Shown here: positions 49,075-60,520 of the stretch, piece by piece | Layout of the letters: each line of letters starts with the position of its first letter | Numbering within the stretch: the first letter of the stretch is position 1 | Assembly: GCF_937616625.2 (NCBI RefSeq) | Contig: NC_065573.1 | Span: 5,657,001 to 5,721,000, forward strand | DNA: 64,000 nt | Origin: Mercurialis annua | Lineage: Eukaryota; Streptophyta; Magnoliopsida; Malpighiales; Euphorbiaceae | Reading direction: 5' to 3' | The notes under the pieces: model-generated | Databases searched by the model: none | What the model saw: the letters and a program-made list of their open reading frames with translations, nothing else | What the model was told of the DNA's origin: nothing | Position numbers and translations under genes: made by a program

Positions 49075-50495
49075 TGTTTGTAGTATATGCCCTAGGGCCA
49101 TTTGATCGTGTATATTTGTAGAATTAATCCCAATGGCAAAGATATATATGTTCTATTTGAACTAAGTGTCTCATCAACTAAGTGTTCATGTATTACGTTT
49201 TGTCCTTATCACATTGTGATAGAATCAATTCTTAAGGTGTTAAGAATATGAGTGACAGATTCTATTATACAAGTGATCTAAATAACCGTTCACGATCGAT
49301 GGGGTCCTGCGAATAAGGGCATCGCATTATCCCGAAAAGATTGTCACCTCTATTTATTCTCCTAATTAGTAAAGAGTTGCTAATTATAGGAAGTAGTGAG
49401 TCTCATACTTCTTGATGGGGATCAGAATAAACATGTGGACACTCAAGGTGTTGAGTAAGTCGAACAAGTGACGCTAGATGACTTATACATGGTAATTCAT
49501 TAAAGTCAATTTAATGTCACCTAGTTCATAATTGTACATATGTCCTTTGACTTGCGGTGACACTATCTTGTATATAGGTGATTAGAGTTTGATACTCCTT
49601 AACCCTAGATCTTTCATGAGCTAGGGCCGCGGGATGTGTTAGCTCTAGTTAGTTGTATATGGAGATAGGGGTTTAACCTAGAAAGGATTCATCACTCTGG
49701 ATGAACGGAGACAAGATTCTATGCTATCTCAAATTGTTCTTGATGGATGATAAAACCTGCGCAGGTGTATATGACTTACATAGAAAGTTGTTTCTAGTGG
49801 AAGTCATATTTATCAAGAATTAGAACTGAGAGATGAGGTCATATAAACAAGACATACAGTGTTTGACTTAACCGTGACACTAGCCAAGATTGGAATCTTA
49901 GATGAAGGGAATTTTGAGTGTACGGTAATTATGAACATTGGTTCAAAAAGAATGCACCGAAACATTCATCTCTATTTGGTGTGTGACATCTAGCATGCAA
50001 GGTGTTGTATTCTTAAGACATGCTCTAGCCTATAAATAGAGCATGTCCTTGCTCATTTCAATACACCACGCAACAAACATCTCACTACAAAGTTGTAGAG
50101 AGAGAAAGCACTTGAAGGAGTTCAAGTAGTTATCAATCACAGGAAAAACTTGGCGACGTTTTCCATACATCTGAGCAAGGTAGTGATCGCGGCGAGAGTT
50201 TGAGCTTATGGCTTCTTGATAAGAGGAACTCTTGCATATTACTTCAAGGCGAGGATTCAATCGGACGCATACTCGTGTGGACGAGCTTGAGGTCACCGTA
50301 CTTTCGGGACTACAAGAATCGTTGGAGAATCGACATAGGTATTCTTCTTATGATTCCTAGATGCGTGCTTTAATTACTAAATGATACGACGATCCATTTG
50401 TTGTTGAAATGATCAACTTTAGGATCCGGATTGTTGGAGTTTTGATTTTGAATTGAAATATATGATCTGGACCCGCGCCTCACGCTGCGCCAACA
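49075..50495 (+). repeat. Copia LTR3 (internal deletion)
   Basis: It begins TGTTTGTAGTATATGCC after the polypurine tract and ends CTGCGCCAACA before ATCCC. It is 1421 bp, against 1968 bp in LTR2. About 555 bp are missing at about 49978, where CTCTATTTGG is joined directly to TGTGTGACATC. In LTR2 the two sides of the gap both carry TTGG, which suggests a microhomology deletion. The lost part includes the 12-bp dyad. The TATA box at 50031-50038 is kept. Confidence 0.92.
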
Positions 50496-50500
50496 ATCCC

Positions 50501-51019
50501 CTCATTCTCACCCATTTATTTCTCAACTTCAACTTCTTCTTCTTCTTCTTCTTCTTTTTCTTCTTCTTCAATCATCGCATGTGAGCATTGAATGGAGCTT
50601 ATTTCTCAACTTCAACTTCAACACAGAACCGCCGCAGCCGCCATCGCTTCCGTTTTCTGAAAGAAAGGACCTTATTATAATTGTTCTTCTTTGGGTAGTG
50701 AATTTGTAGCTTCTGCTTCTGGGTCTCTCAATAATAATGGGTTTCTTTATTTTTGAAGATTACAATCATGGATTGGGAACGTGGGTTTTTTTCAAAACCA
50801 AGTAAAGGTGAGTTGGGTACTTTAGTGTTCACAATAAGGGAGTTCACTTTTGGTTTTATTATCAACTCGTGATTTTCAAATTGCAAATTTTGATGGCTCT
50901 TTTTGGTACTGTACAGAAAGAATCGTGGAAAACAATTTTACTTTTGGCATATCAAAGTTCAGTAATTGCATATGGTGATTTAAGCATTTTGCCATTATAT
51001 GTGTACAACAACACGTTTA
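50501..51019 (+). pseudogene. Possible captured gene 5' end inside the MULE
   Basis: A (CTT)n-rich leader (50530-50570) and a GC-richer segment (ACCGCCGCAGCCGCC) are followed by ATG at 50768. The frame MDWERGFFSKPSK runs into a consensus donor at 50808 (AAAG|GTGAGT). A matching acceptor is at 50915-50916 (TACTGTACAG), and the frame stays open for about 20 residues beyond it. This resembles the leader, first exon and first intron of a host gene taken up by the MULE. I do not recognise the gene. CACTA-2 interrupts it at 51023, and the continuation after 60241 does not extend the frame. Confidence 0.4.
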
Positions 51020-51022
51020 ATA
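51020..51022. repeat. Target site duplication of CACTA-2, left copy
   Basis: ATA directly precedes CACTACAAAAAATTTGG and is repeated at 60239-60241 directly after the right terminus. Three bases is the standard length for CACTA transposons. Confidence 0.85.
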
Positions 51023-51535
51023 CACTACAAAAAATTTGGCTTGTTGTGACAAAAAAGTATGTGACAAACTATATTTTGTCATAATAATTAGGTTAATTGT
51101 GACAAAAAAAAATATTTTGTCACAATGAGAGTTCAATGAAATGATATTGTGACAAATACATATTGTGTCAACCATTTTTGTCACTATAACAATTAATTAT
51201 GTTTGTTGTGACTAACTATTTTGACAAAAAAATGTTTTTCGCCGTAATTTAAAATATTTTTATTATGACAAAATAAATTTTATCATAATATTTGAAAAAG
51301 TGGTGACAAATTTTATTTTAAAGCAATTAGATATATTTTGTCACAATAAAAATTAATTATGTTTATTGTGACAAAGTATTTTGTCAAAAAAAAACACTTT
51401 TTGTTATTATATATTAGAAATAAAGTTATGATGATAAAATGGATTTTATCATAATTTGTAAAAATATTTTGACAAATTTATTTTTGCAGCAATTAAATGA
51501 AATTAAATGATATTGTAATAAATTAATATTGTGTC
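51023..51535. repeat. CACTA-2 left terminus and subterminal repeats
   Basis: Repeated TTGTGACAAA, TTTTGTCAC and TTTATCATAAT-type motifs in both orientations occur every 20-40 bp after the terminal repeat. They are the counterparts of the TNPA-binding motifs of En/Spm. A further group lies at 52300-52640. Confidence 0.82.
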
Positions 51536-51539
51536 AAAT

Positions 51540-52200
51540 TTATTTGCCACTGCAAAAAAAAGTAAATATATTTTTGTGACAAAGTATTTTGTCAAAACAA
51601 ATGTTTTGTTCCCATATTTTAAAAATACAGTTATAATGACAGAACATGAACCTTATGTCAACCTTACGAAACACAAAATTAACACAAAATAGAGAATGAA
51701 AAAGGAATTGCAGAAAATATATGTTAAAGAATAACTCGAAAACACTCTTTCCACTACTGTTTATTGTGTGAAATTTATTTGTCACTAAAAAAAAGTAAAT
51801 ATGTTTTTGTGACAAAGTATTTTGCCAAAACAAATGTTTTGTGCCCGTATTTTAAAAATACAGTTATAATGACAGAAAATGAACCTTATGTAAACCTTAT
51901 GTTAACCTTATGAAACACAAAATAAACACAAAATAGAAAAAGAAAAAGAAATTGCAGAAAATATATGGTAATGAACAACTCGAAAAATAATCTTTCCACT
52001 ATAGTTTATTGTGTCAAATTTATTTGTCACTATAAAAAAGTAAATGTTTTTTTGACAAAGTATTTTGCCAAAATAAATCTTTTGTGCCTTTATTTTAATA
52101 ATAAAGTTATAATGACTGTAAATTAACCTTATGTGGACCATATGTCAACCTTATGAAACACAAAATAGAGAAAGAAAAACGAATTGCAGAAAATAAATGA
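51540..52200. repeat. Three tandem copies of about 240 bp in CACTA-2
   Basis: A unit with GACAAAGTATTTTG, then ACAGTTATAATGAC, ACCTTATG, AAACACAAAAT and GAATTGCAGAAAATA. The AAAGTATTTTG motif recurs at 51581, 51814 and 52058, spacings 233 and 244 bp. Parts of the unit recur in inverted orientation at 57110-57230 and 57420-57490. Confidence 0.82.
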
Positions 52201-53388
52201 TAAAAAAGAAAATATATACAGCTATAATGATAAAATAAATTTTGGCATAATGTTTAAATACAGTCCTGTCAAATTTTATTTTGCAGAAATGAATTAAAAT
52301 TAAATAATGTTGTGATAATTATAGATTGTGTCAAATGTTTTTGTCACTATAAAAATTAATTATGTTTGTTGTGACAAAGAGTTTTGACAACAAAACGTTT
52401 TGTCACTATATATTAAAATTACAGTTGTTATGATAAAATAAATTTTATCATAATATATAAAAATATTGTGAGTAATTTATTTTTCCAGCAATTAAGTGAA
52501 ATTAAATGATATTGTGATTAATAAATGTTATGTCACAATGCAATTGAAAAAAAAAATTAATGATAACAAGATAAAATGGGTCATGAAATTATATTTTATT
52601 TTGATAAAAAAATTATGTGACAATTGATATTCAAATATCTAAATTAGGTTAACTTCTTATTTTATCAAAGCACTTCTTCATTAGGGAAAAACTTTTTTTG
52701 TTGATTCTGTGTTTGTTGTTGTTTATTTGTTTAGGTATTTTTTTAACTTAAGAAAAAAGACTAATTTGTTTACGAAGTCCTTTTCTAACGGAAACATGAT
52801 AGACACATGCTTCATTAGGGAAAAACTTTTTCATATGGTCCCTGTACTAATTTTTCACTCGTCTCAATCCCTCTACATTCCATATTTTGTTTAAGAAGTC
52901 CTTTTCTAACAAAAACATGATCGCGTGTTCTCAAATTTTATTTGAGCAAGTTTACTACTATTTTAGGTCCACATCACCCAAAAACATGATAGACATATAT
53001 TTTTCAAAACACTAAACGACGTAGTTTTCATTCCAAACCACCTTAAATGAAAATGATTGTTTAATGTTTATATCTAAATAAAAAGGAGAGCTGATTAAGA
53101 ATGAAAGCCATATGAACTAAGCAATTTAATCAATTTTCAAGAATTAAATGATTATTCAAGAAACTAATTGTTAGTGTAACCATCTTTAACATGAATAACC
53201 GCAAACCCATTGAGTTTCAGTACCCATATGATCTCTGATGCCATATTTAACGGCGGTAGCAATTTACCAAAACAACCATGGCCGGAGAAAATAACACTTA
53301 ATCAAAACAATCTTGGCCAGAGAAAATAAAGTAAAAGCTATTATCATCGAATGATATTAATACTTCATATGATCAGATCTTGAAACAC
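52200..53388. other. CACTA-2 interior, AT-rich, no gene seen
   Basis: No convincing reading frame. A short segment (AAGTCCTTTTCTAAC then AAACATGAT) is duplicated at about 52777 and 52896. The piece TATGGTCCCTGTACT near 52834 resembles the style of MULE-type ends, but no partner or target duplication could be shown. Confidence 0.6.
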
Positions 53389-53534
53389 TTATGAATAGAT
53401 ATTAACGGCGTTGATCCAATCTTTGCTCGTGTAGAGATCTCCGGCAGCGGGATCCGCTAGTTTAATACCACTATTTGCGGTAGAGGCGGCACCAATGATT
53501 CTGGCAGTTGCATCCGGTGATAAAGTAACTAAAA
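53389..53534 (-). pseudogene. Possible captured terminal exon of a host gene
   Basis: On the minus strand a good acceptor (polypyrimidine run then ATTTTAG) at about 53535-53545 leads into about 48 codons, among them SPDATARIIGAASTANSGIK and DWINAVNIYS, then TAA. This segment is much richer in G and C than the surrounding very AT-rich DNA. Codon composition and the splice site suggest a real last exon picked up by CACTA-2. I do not recognise the protein family. No upstream exon was found at 53550-54650. Confidence 0.4.
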
Positions 53535-53827
53535 TTACATGCAATGAGACAAGGTAAAAGTCACAGTTTTTACCCATATTGTTTGATGATCACCGTTTTT
53601 CAAATTGCATTTTGGTAAAAAAAATCAATTATTATTAGAAGAAACATTTTAAAAAATTAGGAATTTGGTAGTGTGATTCTGACATAGACAAAGGATTGAA
53701 AAGTTGGAAATGATAAAAGAAAAATGAAAGGTCATGAGAAAGACAAGGATTTGAGATTTGGAAAAAAAAATTGAAATCGAAAGCATGTTTTGTGAAAATA
53801 AAATTAGGAATTTATTTTGAGTATAAG

Positions 53828-54010
53828 AGTTAAAGATAGATTAGGAAACTTCCAAAATATATGGTGGGAAACACCAAAAAATATGGTGGAAAACGTTTTT
53901 GGCCAAAATTTTACTTTAAGAGTTAAAGATAGATTAGGAAACTTCCAAAATATATGGTGGGAAACACTAAAACAATATGGTGGGAAACGTTTTTGGAATT
54001 TTTTTTTCTT
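53828..54010 (+). repeat. Direct duplication of about 103 bp
   Basis: AGTTAAAGATAGATTAGG, then AAATATATGGTGGGAAACAC, then GGAAAACGTTTTTGG occurs at 53828 and again from 53931 with small changes. It gives the short frame 53817-54035, which I treat as non-coding. Confidence 0.85.
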
Positions 54011-54659
54011 ATACCCACAAAAATATTATCAATAGCAAGGATTCAAAAATTTCCTAACTAATAGCTATGTTTTTAACCATGGAAATTGTATACTCTCAGA
54101 TAGTTATAAAAATTAGCTTTGAATTAGGAAATTAATCTATCCTCGTTAAAATTTGGTCACTAAAAGATAATTTTTTATAGTGTACATGAGGATGTCTTTT
54201 CTTGATACTAACAAGTTCACTTCGAATTTTGCTATTGTGTTTTCTTATTCTACACCGTGGATTTGTTGTCTGTAAAAAAAATAAAAATCAATCACTAATT
54301 AAAAATCAATATTTTCTATTTCAAAAAATAATAATTCAAAAATTTCATATTTTAAAAGGGTTTTAGAAATACAATGAAGAAGATTGAGAATCATATAGAT
54401 ATAATGATAAAATTGAATTGGTTTTTTGATGGAAAAGAAATTGTTATCTAATTTTGATTATCAATAAAAGAAATTATTAAATTTAGTGTGATTTGGGAAA
54501 TTCAAAGATTTAAGGGATATTTGATAAATTGATTCTGACTATTGTGTTTAATTTTCAAGTTTCATTTTAGTCTTGGGGCAAATTAGTAAAAATTATGAGT
54601 TTAGGGACCGAATTGCTTTTTTGGCAATTTAAGGAGTTAAACTGTATTTCTGCCATATG

Positions 54660-55700
54660 TTTTAACGGGTCATGTACGACCTACGTACAAACAATGTATT
54701 AACGGTTTTTTAAATTAGAATGGACTTTACGATTTTTTACTCATAACTTAACTTCGTTGACATTTGGACACATTTCACGTAAGTTGAGGCACGTCATGCA
54801 ACGTAATTTGAGGCACATGTAACGTATATTTTAAGTTCTCCTAATTTTTATCGAAAGTTATAAAAATAAACTTATCGATGATCAAACCCTACAAAAACCG
54901 TTACAATAAGCTAGCTTTGTAATTTTTCCGTAATTTTTAACGGGCCGTGTACGACCTACGTACAAACAATGTATTAACGGTCTTTTAAACACATTAGAAT
55001 AGACTTTGCAATTATTTTCTCATAACTTAACTCCGTTGACATTTGGACACATCTCACGTAAGTTGAGGTACGTTATGCAACGTAATTTGAGGCACATGTA
55101 ACGTATATTTTAAGTTCTCCTAATTTTTATCGAAAGTTATAAAAATAAAGTTATTGATGATCAAACCCTACAAAAACCGTTACAATAAGCTAGCTTTGTA
55201 ATTTTTCCGTAATATTTAGCGGGCCGTGTACGACCTACGTACAAACAATATATTAACGGTCTTTTATACACATTAGTATAGACTTCGCAATTATTTTCTC
55301 ATAACTTAACTCCGTTGACATTTGGACACATCTCACGTAAGTTAAGGCATGTTATGCAACGTAATTTAAGGCACATGTAACATATATTTTAAGTTTTCCT
55401 GATTTTTATCGAAAGTTATAAAAATAAACTTATCGATGATCAAACTCTACAAAAACCGTTACAATAAGCTAGATTTGTAATTTTTTCGTAATTTTTAACG
55501 GGCCGTGTACGACCTACGTACAAACAATGTATTAACGGTCTTTTACACACATGAGTATAGACTTTACAATTATTTTCTTATAACTTAACTCCGTTGACAT
55601 TTGGACACATCTAACGTAAGTTGAGGCACATGCAAAGTAAATTGAGGAACATGTAACATATATTTTAAGTTCTCTTAATTTTTATCGAAAGTTATAAAAT
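54660..55700 (+). repeat. Four tandem copies of about 277 bp in CACTA-2
   Basis: The anchor GTACGACCTACGTACAAAC starts at 54674, 54949, 55228 and 55507, spacings 275, 279 and 279 bp. Each unit continues with TATTAACGGT, CATAACTTAACT, TTGACATTTGGACACAT, AGGCACATGTAAC and TTATCGAAAGTTATAAA. The fourth copy is cut short near 55700. Copies are very similar apart from CG to TG or CA differences. Confidence 0.93.
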
Positions 55701-55925
55701 TATTTTATACATAAATAAATAATAGCAAATTACATAATAAAAAATATTTAATCATTTTTACCTATTGTAATCAAATTTATTTTTCTATCAATATAGTGTT
55801 AATTTAAGGATTTTTTGACTTTTTCTAAATTTAAAATAAATAAATTAAATGTTGTTTTATTTTTTAGCGGTCATTAAAAAAAATTAAATGTCGCTAAATG
55901 TTGTTTTTGGTAACTCTAACACTAA

Positions 55926-56015
55926 TCCTAACCCAAAACCCTAAACCCTAACCCTAAACCCTAAGCCCTAAACCCTAAACCCCAAATCCAAAACTCTAAA
56001 CCCTAAATCCTAAAA
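55926..56015 (+). repeat. Degenerate plant telomere-type repeat tract
   Basis: About 90 bp of CCCTAAA and variants, in order: ACCCAAAA, CCCTAAA, CCCTAA, CCCTAAA, CCCTAAG, CCCTAAA, CCCTAAA, then CCCCAAAT and CTCTAAA. CCCTAAA is the Arabidopsis-type telomere unit. The tract lies in the interior of CACTA-2, not at a chromosome end. Confidence 0.85.
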
Positions 56016-56442
56016 TACAATTTCAATAATGGTTATGCGAGTAAAATCATATTCAACCGAATAAATTTAGCTATTATAAAAATTCAAATTATACTAATTA
56101 AAAATATTAAAATAAATTATAAAAATAGGCAAAAGTGGAAAAATTTCTTATTTGTTCCGATTTATTTTACAAAAGGTATATATTACCTCAACAAGATTAA
56201 GACAAAATATTGTTTTGAAATATTTATGAGAGAGCGATAGAAATGACGCGGTCAACTATTACTTTGAATAACACAAAAATTATTTATAGTAACCATAAAT
56301 AACCTTTAAATCAACCATTTGTCAACTTTAGACTTTTTGTTTTGCTTTTAATATGGGATACAAAGACTTTTTCATTTTGCATTTTGCTTCTACATATCTA
56401 AAGAAAAGTGGTGATATTTGGATTAAGTTGAAGAAAAACATA

Positions 56443-58590
56443 TTATAACTCGAGGCTATTGTCTAAACTCGTCGAGTTTCTGGACTACCTCGAGTAACAA
56501 ACAAATTTTCTGCAACAAGATTTTCAGAATATATCTCAAACTGATTTGATTTGCCAAGATTTTGACAAATCAAATAAGGAAAAGTGAAAAACAAATTTAG
56601 TAGGAGGGAAACAATATTATAATAGGAGGGAAACAAAAAAAGAGAGGGAAACGAAAATAATTATGTCCTTATTTAATTTTTTAATTAATGAAAGTTTTCT
56701 CTAAAAGGAAAACTCTTTAGCATTAACCATAATTGCCAGAATCACGTTGTTGAATGAAAAAATAAAGTTGTTTCTTCTTTCTTATCAAAATATCATAGAA
56801 AGAATTACAAAAAATTCTCACCATATTTGTTATTCAATTCAATTCTTTTCAACGATCTTCTCAACAATGTTACCTAGTACTAGAAAAAGAGTTATATCGA
56901 TGAAAAAGATAGCACAACTCAAGGACTAGTGGCTGCTGAAGTTAATATGGTTGCTGAAACTAAAAGCATGTCCTTTGAACCAACAAATGTTGATGAAGGT
57001 TAGGTTGAATTGATTCTTTATTTTGTGTTTCATTTATTTTGTTTATAGAATTTATATAATTAGCAAATGGAATTATGTTTCAATGCTTTTTCTGGAATGG
57101 AAATATTGTTTTCAAGTTATTCTTTACTCATATATTTTCTGCAATTCGTTTTTGTTTCTCTATTTTGTGTTTATTTTGTGTTTCATAAGGTTGACATACG
57201 GTTGACATAAGGTTCATATTCGTTCACAAAAACTTTTAAAAAACTGCATCTAAATAAAATTAAAAATAGTATAAGACATACATATCAATTTGAATAGTGA
57301 AGCAAACTAACATGAGATAAACTGTAGTATTTCTTAGGTCTTCTTCCCAAAAAGAAATGTGTTTTAATGCTTTTGCAGGAATGGAAAAATTGTTTTTCGT
57401 GTTTTTCTTTACCATATATTTTTCTACAATTCGTGTTTGTTTCTCTATTTTGTGTTTATTTTGTGTTTCATAAGGTTGACATAAGGTAAGCATACGGCTC
57501 ACATTATGTCACCATAACTTTTTAAACAGATTATAATTTGAGGCTATAGTTTAAACTCGTCGAGTTTCTGGACTACCTCGAGTAATAAACAAATTTTCTG
57601 CAACAAGATTTTCAGAATATATCTCAAACTGATTTGATTTGCCAAGATTTTGGCAAATCGAATAAGGAAAAGTGAAAAACGAATTTAGTAGGAGGGAAAT
57701 AATATTAAAATAGGAGGGAAACAAAAAAAGAGAGGGAAACGAAAATAATTATGTCCTTATTTAATTTTTTAATTAATGAAAGTTTTCTCTAAAAGGAAAA
57801 CTCTTTGACATTAACCATAATTGCAAGAATCACGTTGTTGAATGAAAAAATAAAGTTGTTTCTTCTTTCTTATCAAAATATTATAGAAAGAATTACAAAC
57901 AATTCTTACCATACTTGCTATTCAATTCAATTATTTTCAAGGATCTTCTAAACAATGTCACTTAGTACTAAAAAAAGAGTTATATCGATGAAAAAGATAG
58001 CACAACTCAAGGACTAGTGGCTGCTGAAGTTAATATGGTTGGTGAAACTAAAACCATGTCCTCTAAACAAACAAATGTTAATGAAGGTTCAGTTGAATTG
58101 ATTCTTTATTTTGTGTTTCATTTATTTTGTTTAGAGAATTGATATAATTAGCAAATGGAATTGTGTTTCAATGCTTTTTCAGGAATGAAAATATGTTTTC
58201 AAGTTATTCTTTACTCATATATTTTCTGCAATTCGTTTTTGTTTCTCTATTTTATGCTTATTTTGTGTTTCATAAGGTTAACATACGGTTGACATAAGGT
58301 TCATATTCGGTCACAAAAACTTTTAAAAAACTGCATCTAAATAAAATTTAAAAATAGTATAAGACATAAATATCAATTTGAATAGAGAAGCAAACTAACA
58401 TGAGATAAACTGTAGTATTTCTTAGGTATTCTTTCCAAAAAGAAATGTGTTTTAATGCTTTTGCCGGAATGGAAAGATTGTCTTTCGTGTTTTTTTTTGC
58501 AATTCGTGTTTGTTTCTCTATTTTGTGTTTATGTTGTGTTTCATAAGGTTGACATAAGATAAACATAAGGTTCACATTATGTCACCATAA
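56443..58590 (+). repeat. Direct duplication of about 1.09 kb in CACTA-2
   Basis: The first copy is about 56443-57525 and the second about 57531-58590, offset 1088 bp. Shared landmarks are AAACTCGTCGAGTTTCTGG (56465 and 57553), GGAGGGAAACA, GAATCACGTTGTTGAATG, GATAGCACAACTCAAGGAC and the AGGTTGACAT...GGTTCA segment. Each copy itself contains two similar blocks with GCAATTCG and TTGTGTTTCATAAGGTTGACA. No reading frame is conserved well enough to call a gene. The copies differ at a few percent by eye. Confidence 0.9.
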
Positions 58591-58875
58591 ATTCGAGGTT
58601 AAGCTTGAAACACTTGGAGTTTAAAGCCTTCCTCGATAATGAGCTTCTCCAGAAATGAAAAACTCGAGGAATGCATGAAACTCGAAGAGTATTTTTCCTT
58701 CCTCGAGTTAGTTCATATCTGGAGAAGTCCAAACTCGAGGTTAGGCTTGAAACTCTTCGAGTTTTATGTCTTACCTCGAGTTCAAATGTCTTCAGAATTA
58801 ATGTAACTCGAGAAAATGCTTGAACTTCGCCGAGTATCTGGCATTTTATCGAGTTTATGCTTCTGAGATACGAAT
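58591..58875. repeat. CTCGAG-rich short repeats
   Basis: At least five imperfect units of about 60 bp built around AACTCGAGG, TTGAAACTC, CGAGTTT and ACCTCGAGT. The motif CTCGAG is palindromic, so many units form short dyads. Related pieces start both copies of the 1.09-kb duplication. Confidence 0.7.
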
Positions 58876-59235
58876 AAACTCTACTAGTTTGGTTAAAAAT
58901 AGTATATTTCTTTATATAATTTCTAAATTATTCACTTAATTTTGTCAGTTTGAAAATAAAATTGTATATAATAAACGTATTTTTTTTCTTGCAGATGGGA
59001 ATTGTTGGAATGAAAGAAGATGAACGTCTCCTATATCAAAAGTTAGGCTTAATTTAGTTTCTTTTCTTTATAGCAAATAGTTTATATGTTTGCATACAAT
59101 CGGTTATTTTAGTATTATTAAAGACTTATTCATTGATAATTTTATGTAATATTTGAATTGATTTTGTTTTTTATTCATTGATTTTAGCAACAAATTACCG
59201 TATTCAATTATTTTAGTATCGATAAAAATGGAAAT
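58876..59235. other. AT-rich stretch, nothing recognised
   Basis: Strongly AT-rich DNA in the interior of CACTA-2, with short T-rich runs and no motif, repeat or frame that I can support. Confidence 0.6.
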
Positions 59236-60238
59236 AATATAATAAAACAACGGTTATAATGACAAATAATTTTTTCACTACTAACTAATTATAATGACAA
59301 TTAATTTCGTCACGTTTACTTGGTGTGATAAATTATTTTTGTCACAGCTAACTAATTATGATGACAATTAATTTCGTTATGCTATGATAAATTACTTGTT
59401 GTGATAAAGTAAATTTGTCACCGTTGACAAATGTAAAATGACAATTAATTTCGTCACGTTATGATAAATTACTTATTGTGATAAATTAAATTTGTCACTG
59501 TTGATAAATTATAATGACAATAGATTTCGTCCATAAATTACGTGTTGTGATAAATTAAATTTATCACAACTAACTAATTATAATGACAATTAATTTCGTC
59601 ACGTTATGTTAAATTACTTATTGTGATAAATTAAATTTATCACAACTAACTAATTATAATGACAATTAATCTCGTCACATTATGTTAAGTTACTTGTTGT
59701 GATAAATTAAATTTATCACAATTAGTTAATTATTATGACAATTAATTTCGTCACTTTATGATAGATTACTCGTGATAAATATTTTTTTATCACTTCACAA
59801 TCTTTTTGTCACTAATAACTCGTCGTATGTGGTGACAAATGTATATTAATTGTGATAAATATGGTTTTGTCACTGCATAATCTTTTTGTCACTAATAACT
59901 CGGTGTATGTAGTGACAAATTTATATGAATTGTGATAAATATTTTGTTGTCCTGTTATTAGCGTTTTGTCACTAGAAGTCGATGTATATTACGACAAATT
60001 TTGACAAGATTTGATTACTTGTGATATACATTTTCGTCACAATAAATATGAATGTGACAAAACAATTTTATCACAATAGAAAATTTATGGTGACAAACTA
60101 TAAAATTGACTTATTGTGACTTGTTTGTTTTGACCAACAAAATTTGTCACAAAGTAGTCACAATAATGTTGTTGTGACAAATTTTGGGCTTAACGTGATA
60201 AATTTCGTTCGTCCCAACAAGTCAAATTTTTTGTAGTG
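59236..60238. repeat. CACTA-2 right terminus and subterminal repeats
   Basis: A dense array of ATAATGACAATTAATTTCGTC, TTGTGATAAATTAAATTT and TTTGTCACTAATAACTCG units with a loose period of about 60-70 bp, ending in the inverted terminus AAATTTTTTGTAGTG at 60238. Left and right subterminal arrays share the TTGTGACAAA core. Confidence 0.85.
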
Positions 60239-60241
60239 ATA

Positions 60242-60520
60242 AAGGGCAAAAACTGTCGAGATGGAAGAGAGTTGTGGCTATGGTGGCGATGATGAGCTTG
60301 GTATGGAGGCGGCGGAGGCGGTGAGTGTGGCGGGGGTGTGATGGCCGTGGTTAGTGTCGTTATGGTTGCAGTGATGGAGTTTTCCCCTTTGGAGAAAGGG
60401 AAGTGGAAATTGTGACGTGGCACTATTTAATTTTATTATATAAACTAATTTTTGTAGTTAATGGTAACTTTTAATAGTTAACGGTGTTTTTGCCAGTTAA
60501 CGGCAAGTGGTATCCAATCG
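60242..60520. other. MULE internal sequence right of CACTA-2
   Basis: The first about 180 bp are much richer in G and C than the flanking DNA. On the minus strand they give a proline- and histidine-rich frame (TPPPHSPPPPPPYQAHHRHH) that runs across the CACTA-2 boundary, so it is not a gene as it stands. It may be captured coding sequence. From 60420 on the DNA is AT-rich with a short TTAACGG repetition. Confidence 0.5.

Larger units (their letters stand above)
39627..50495 (+). mobile_element. Ty1/copia LTR retrotransposon with three LTRs
   Basis: The element starts TGTTAGTAGTATATGCC and ends GCGCCAACA (TG...CA). It is flanked by the 5-bp duplication ATCCC at 39622-39626 and 50496-50500. The order is LTR1 (3'-truncated), a 662-bp copy of the internal 3' end, LTR2 (complete), primer site, internal region, polypurine tract and LTR3 (with an internal deletion). 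Integrase remnants precede reverse transcriptase and RNase H remnants, which is the Ty1/copia order. Because one target duplication surrounds all three LTRs, the extra LTR probably arose after insertion by unequal recombination, followed by a deletion. Confidence 0.93.
51023..60238. mobile_element. CACTA-2: non-autonomous CACTA transposon, 9216 bp
   Basis: The termini are CACTACAAAAAATTTGGCTT plus GTTGTGAC on the left and, inverted, CACTACAAAAAATTTGACTT plus GTTGGGAC on the right: 28 bp with two mismatches. ATA is duplicated on both sides. Both ends carry arrays of TTGTGACAAA-type subterminal motifs, different from those of CACTA-1. No TNP2- or TNP1-like frame is present anywhere inside, so the element depends on proteins from elsewhere. 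Its interior is an AT-rich patchwork of duplicated segments. Confidence 0.9.

Noticed and set aside
52680..54660. A further nested MULE-type element inside CACTA-2, suggested by GGTCCCTGTACT and TTTAGGGACCG near its ends
   Set aside because: The ends match only over a few bases and no target duplication could be found.
60190..60423. Proline-rich protein gene on the minus strand
   Set aside because: The frame crosses the boundary between the MULE and CACTA-2, so it cannot be an ancestral gene in this form. It is low-complexity sequence.
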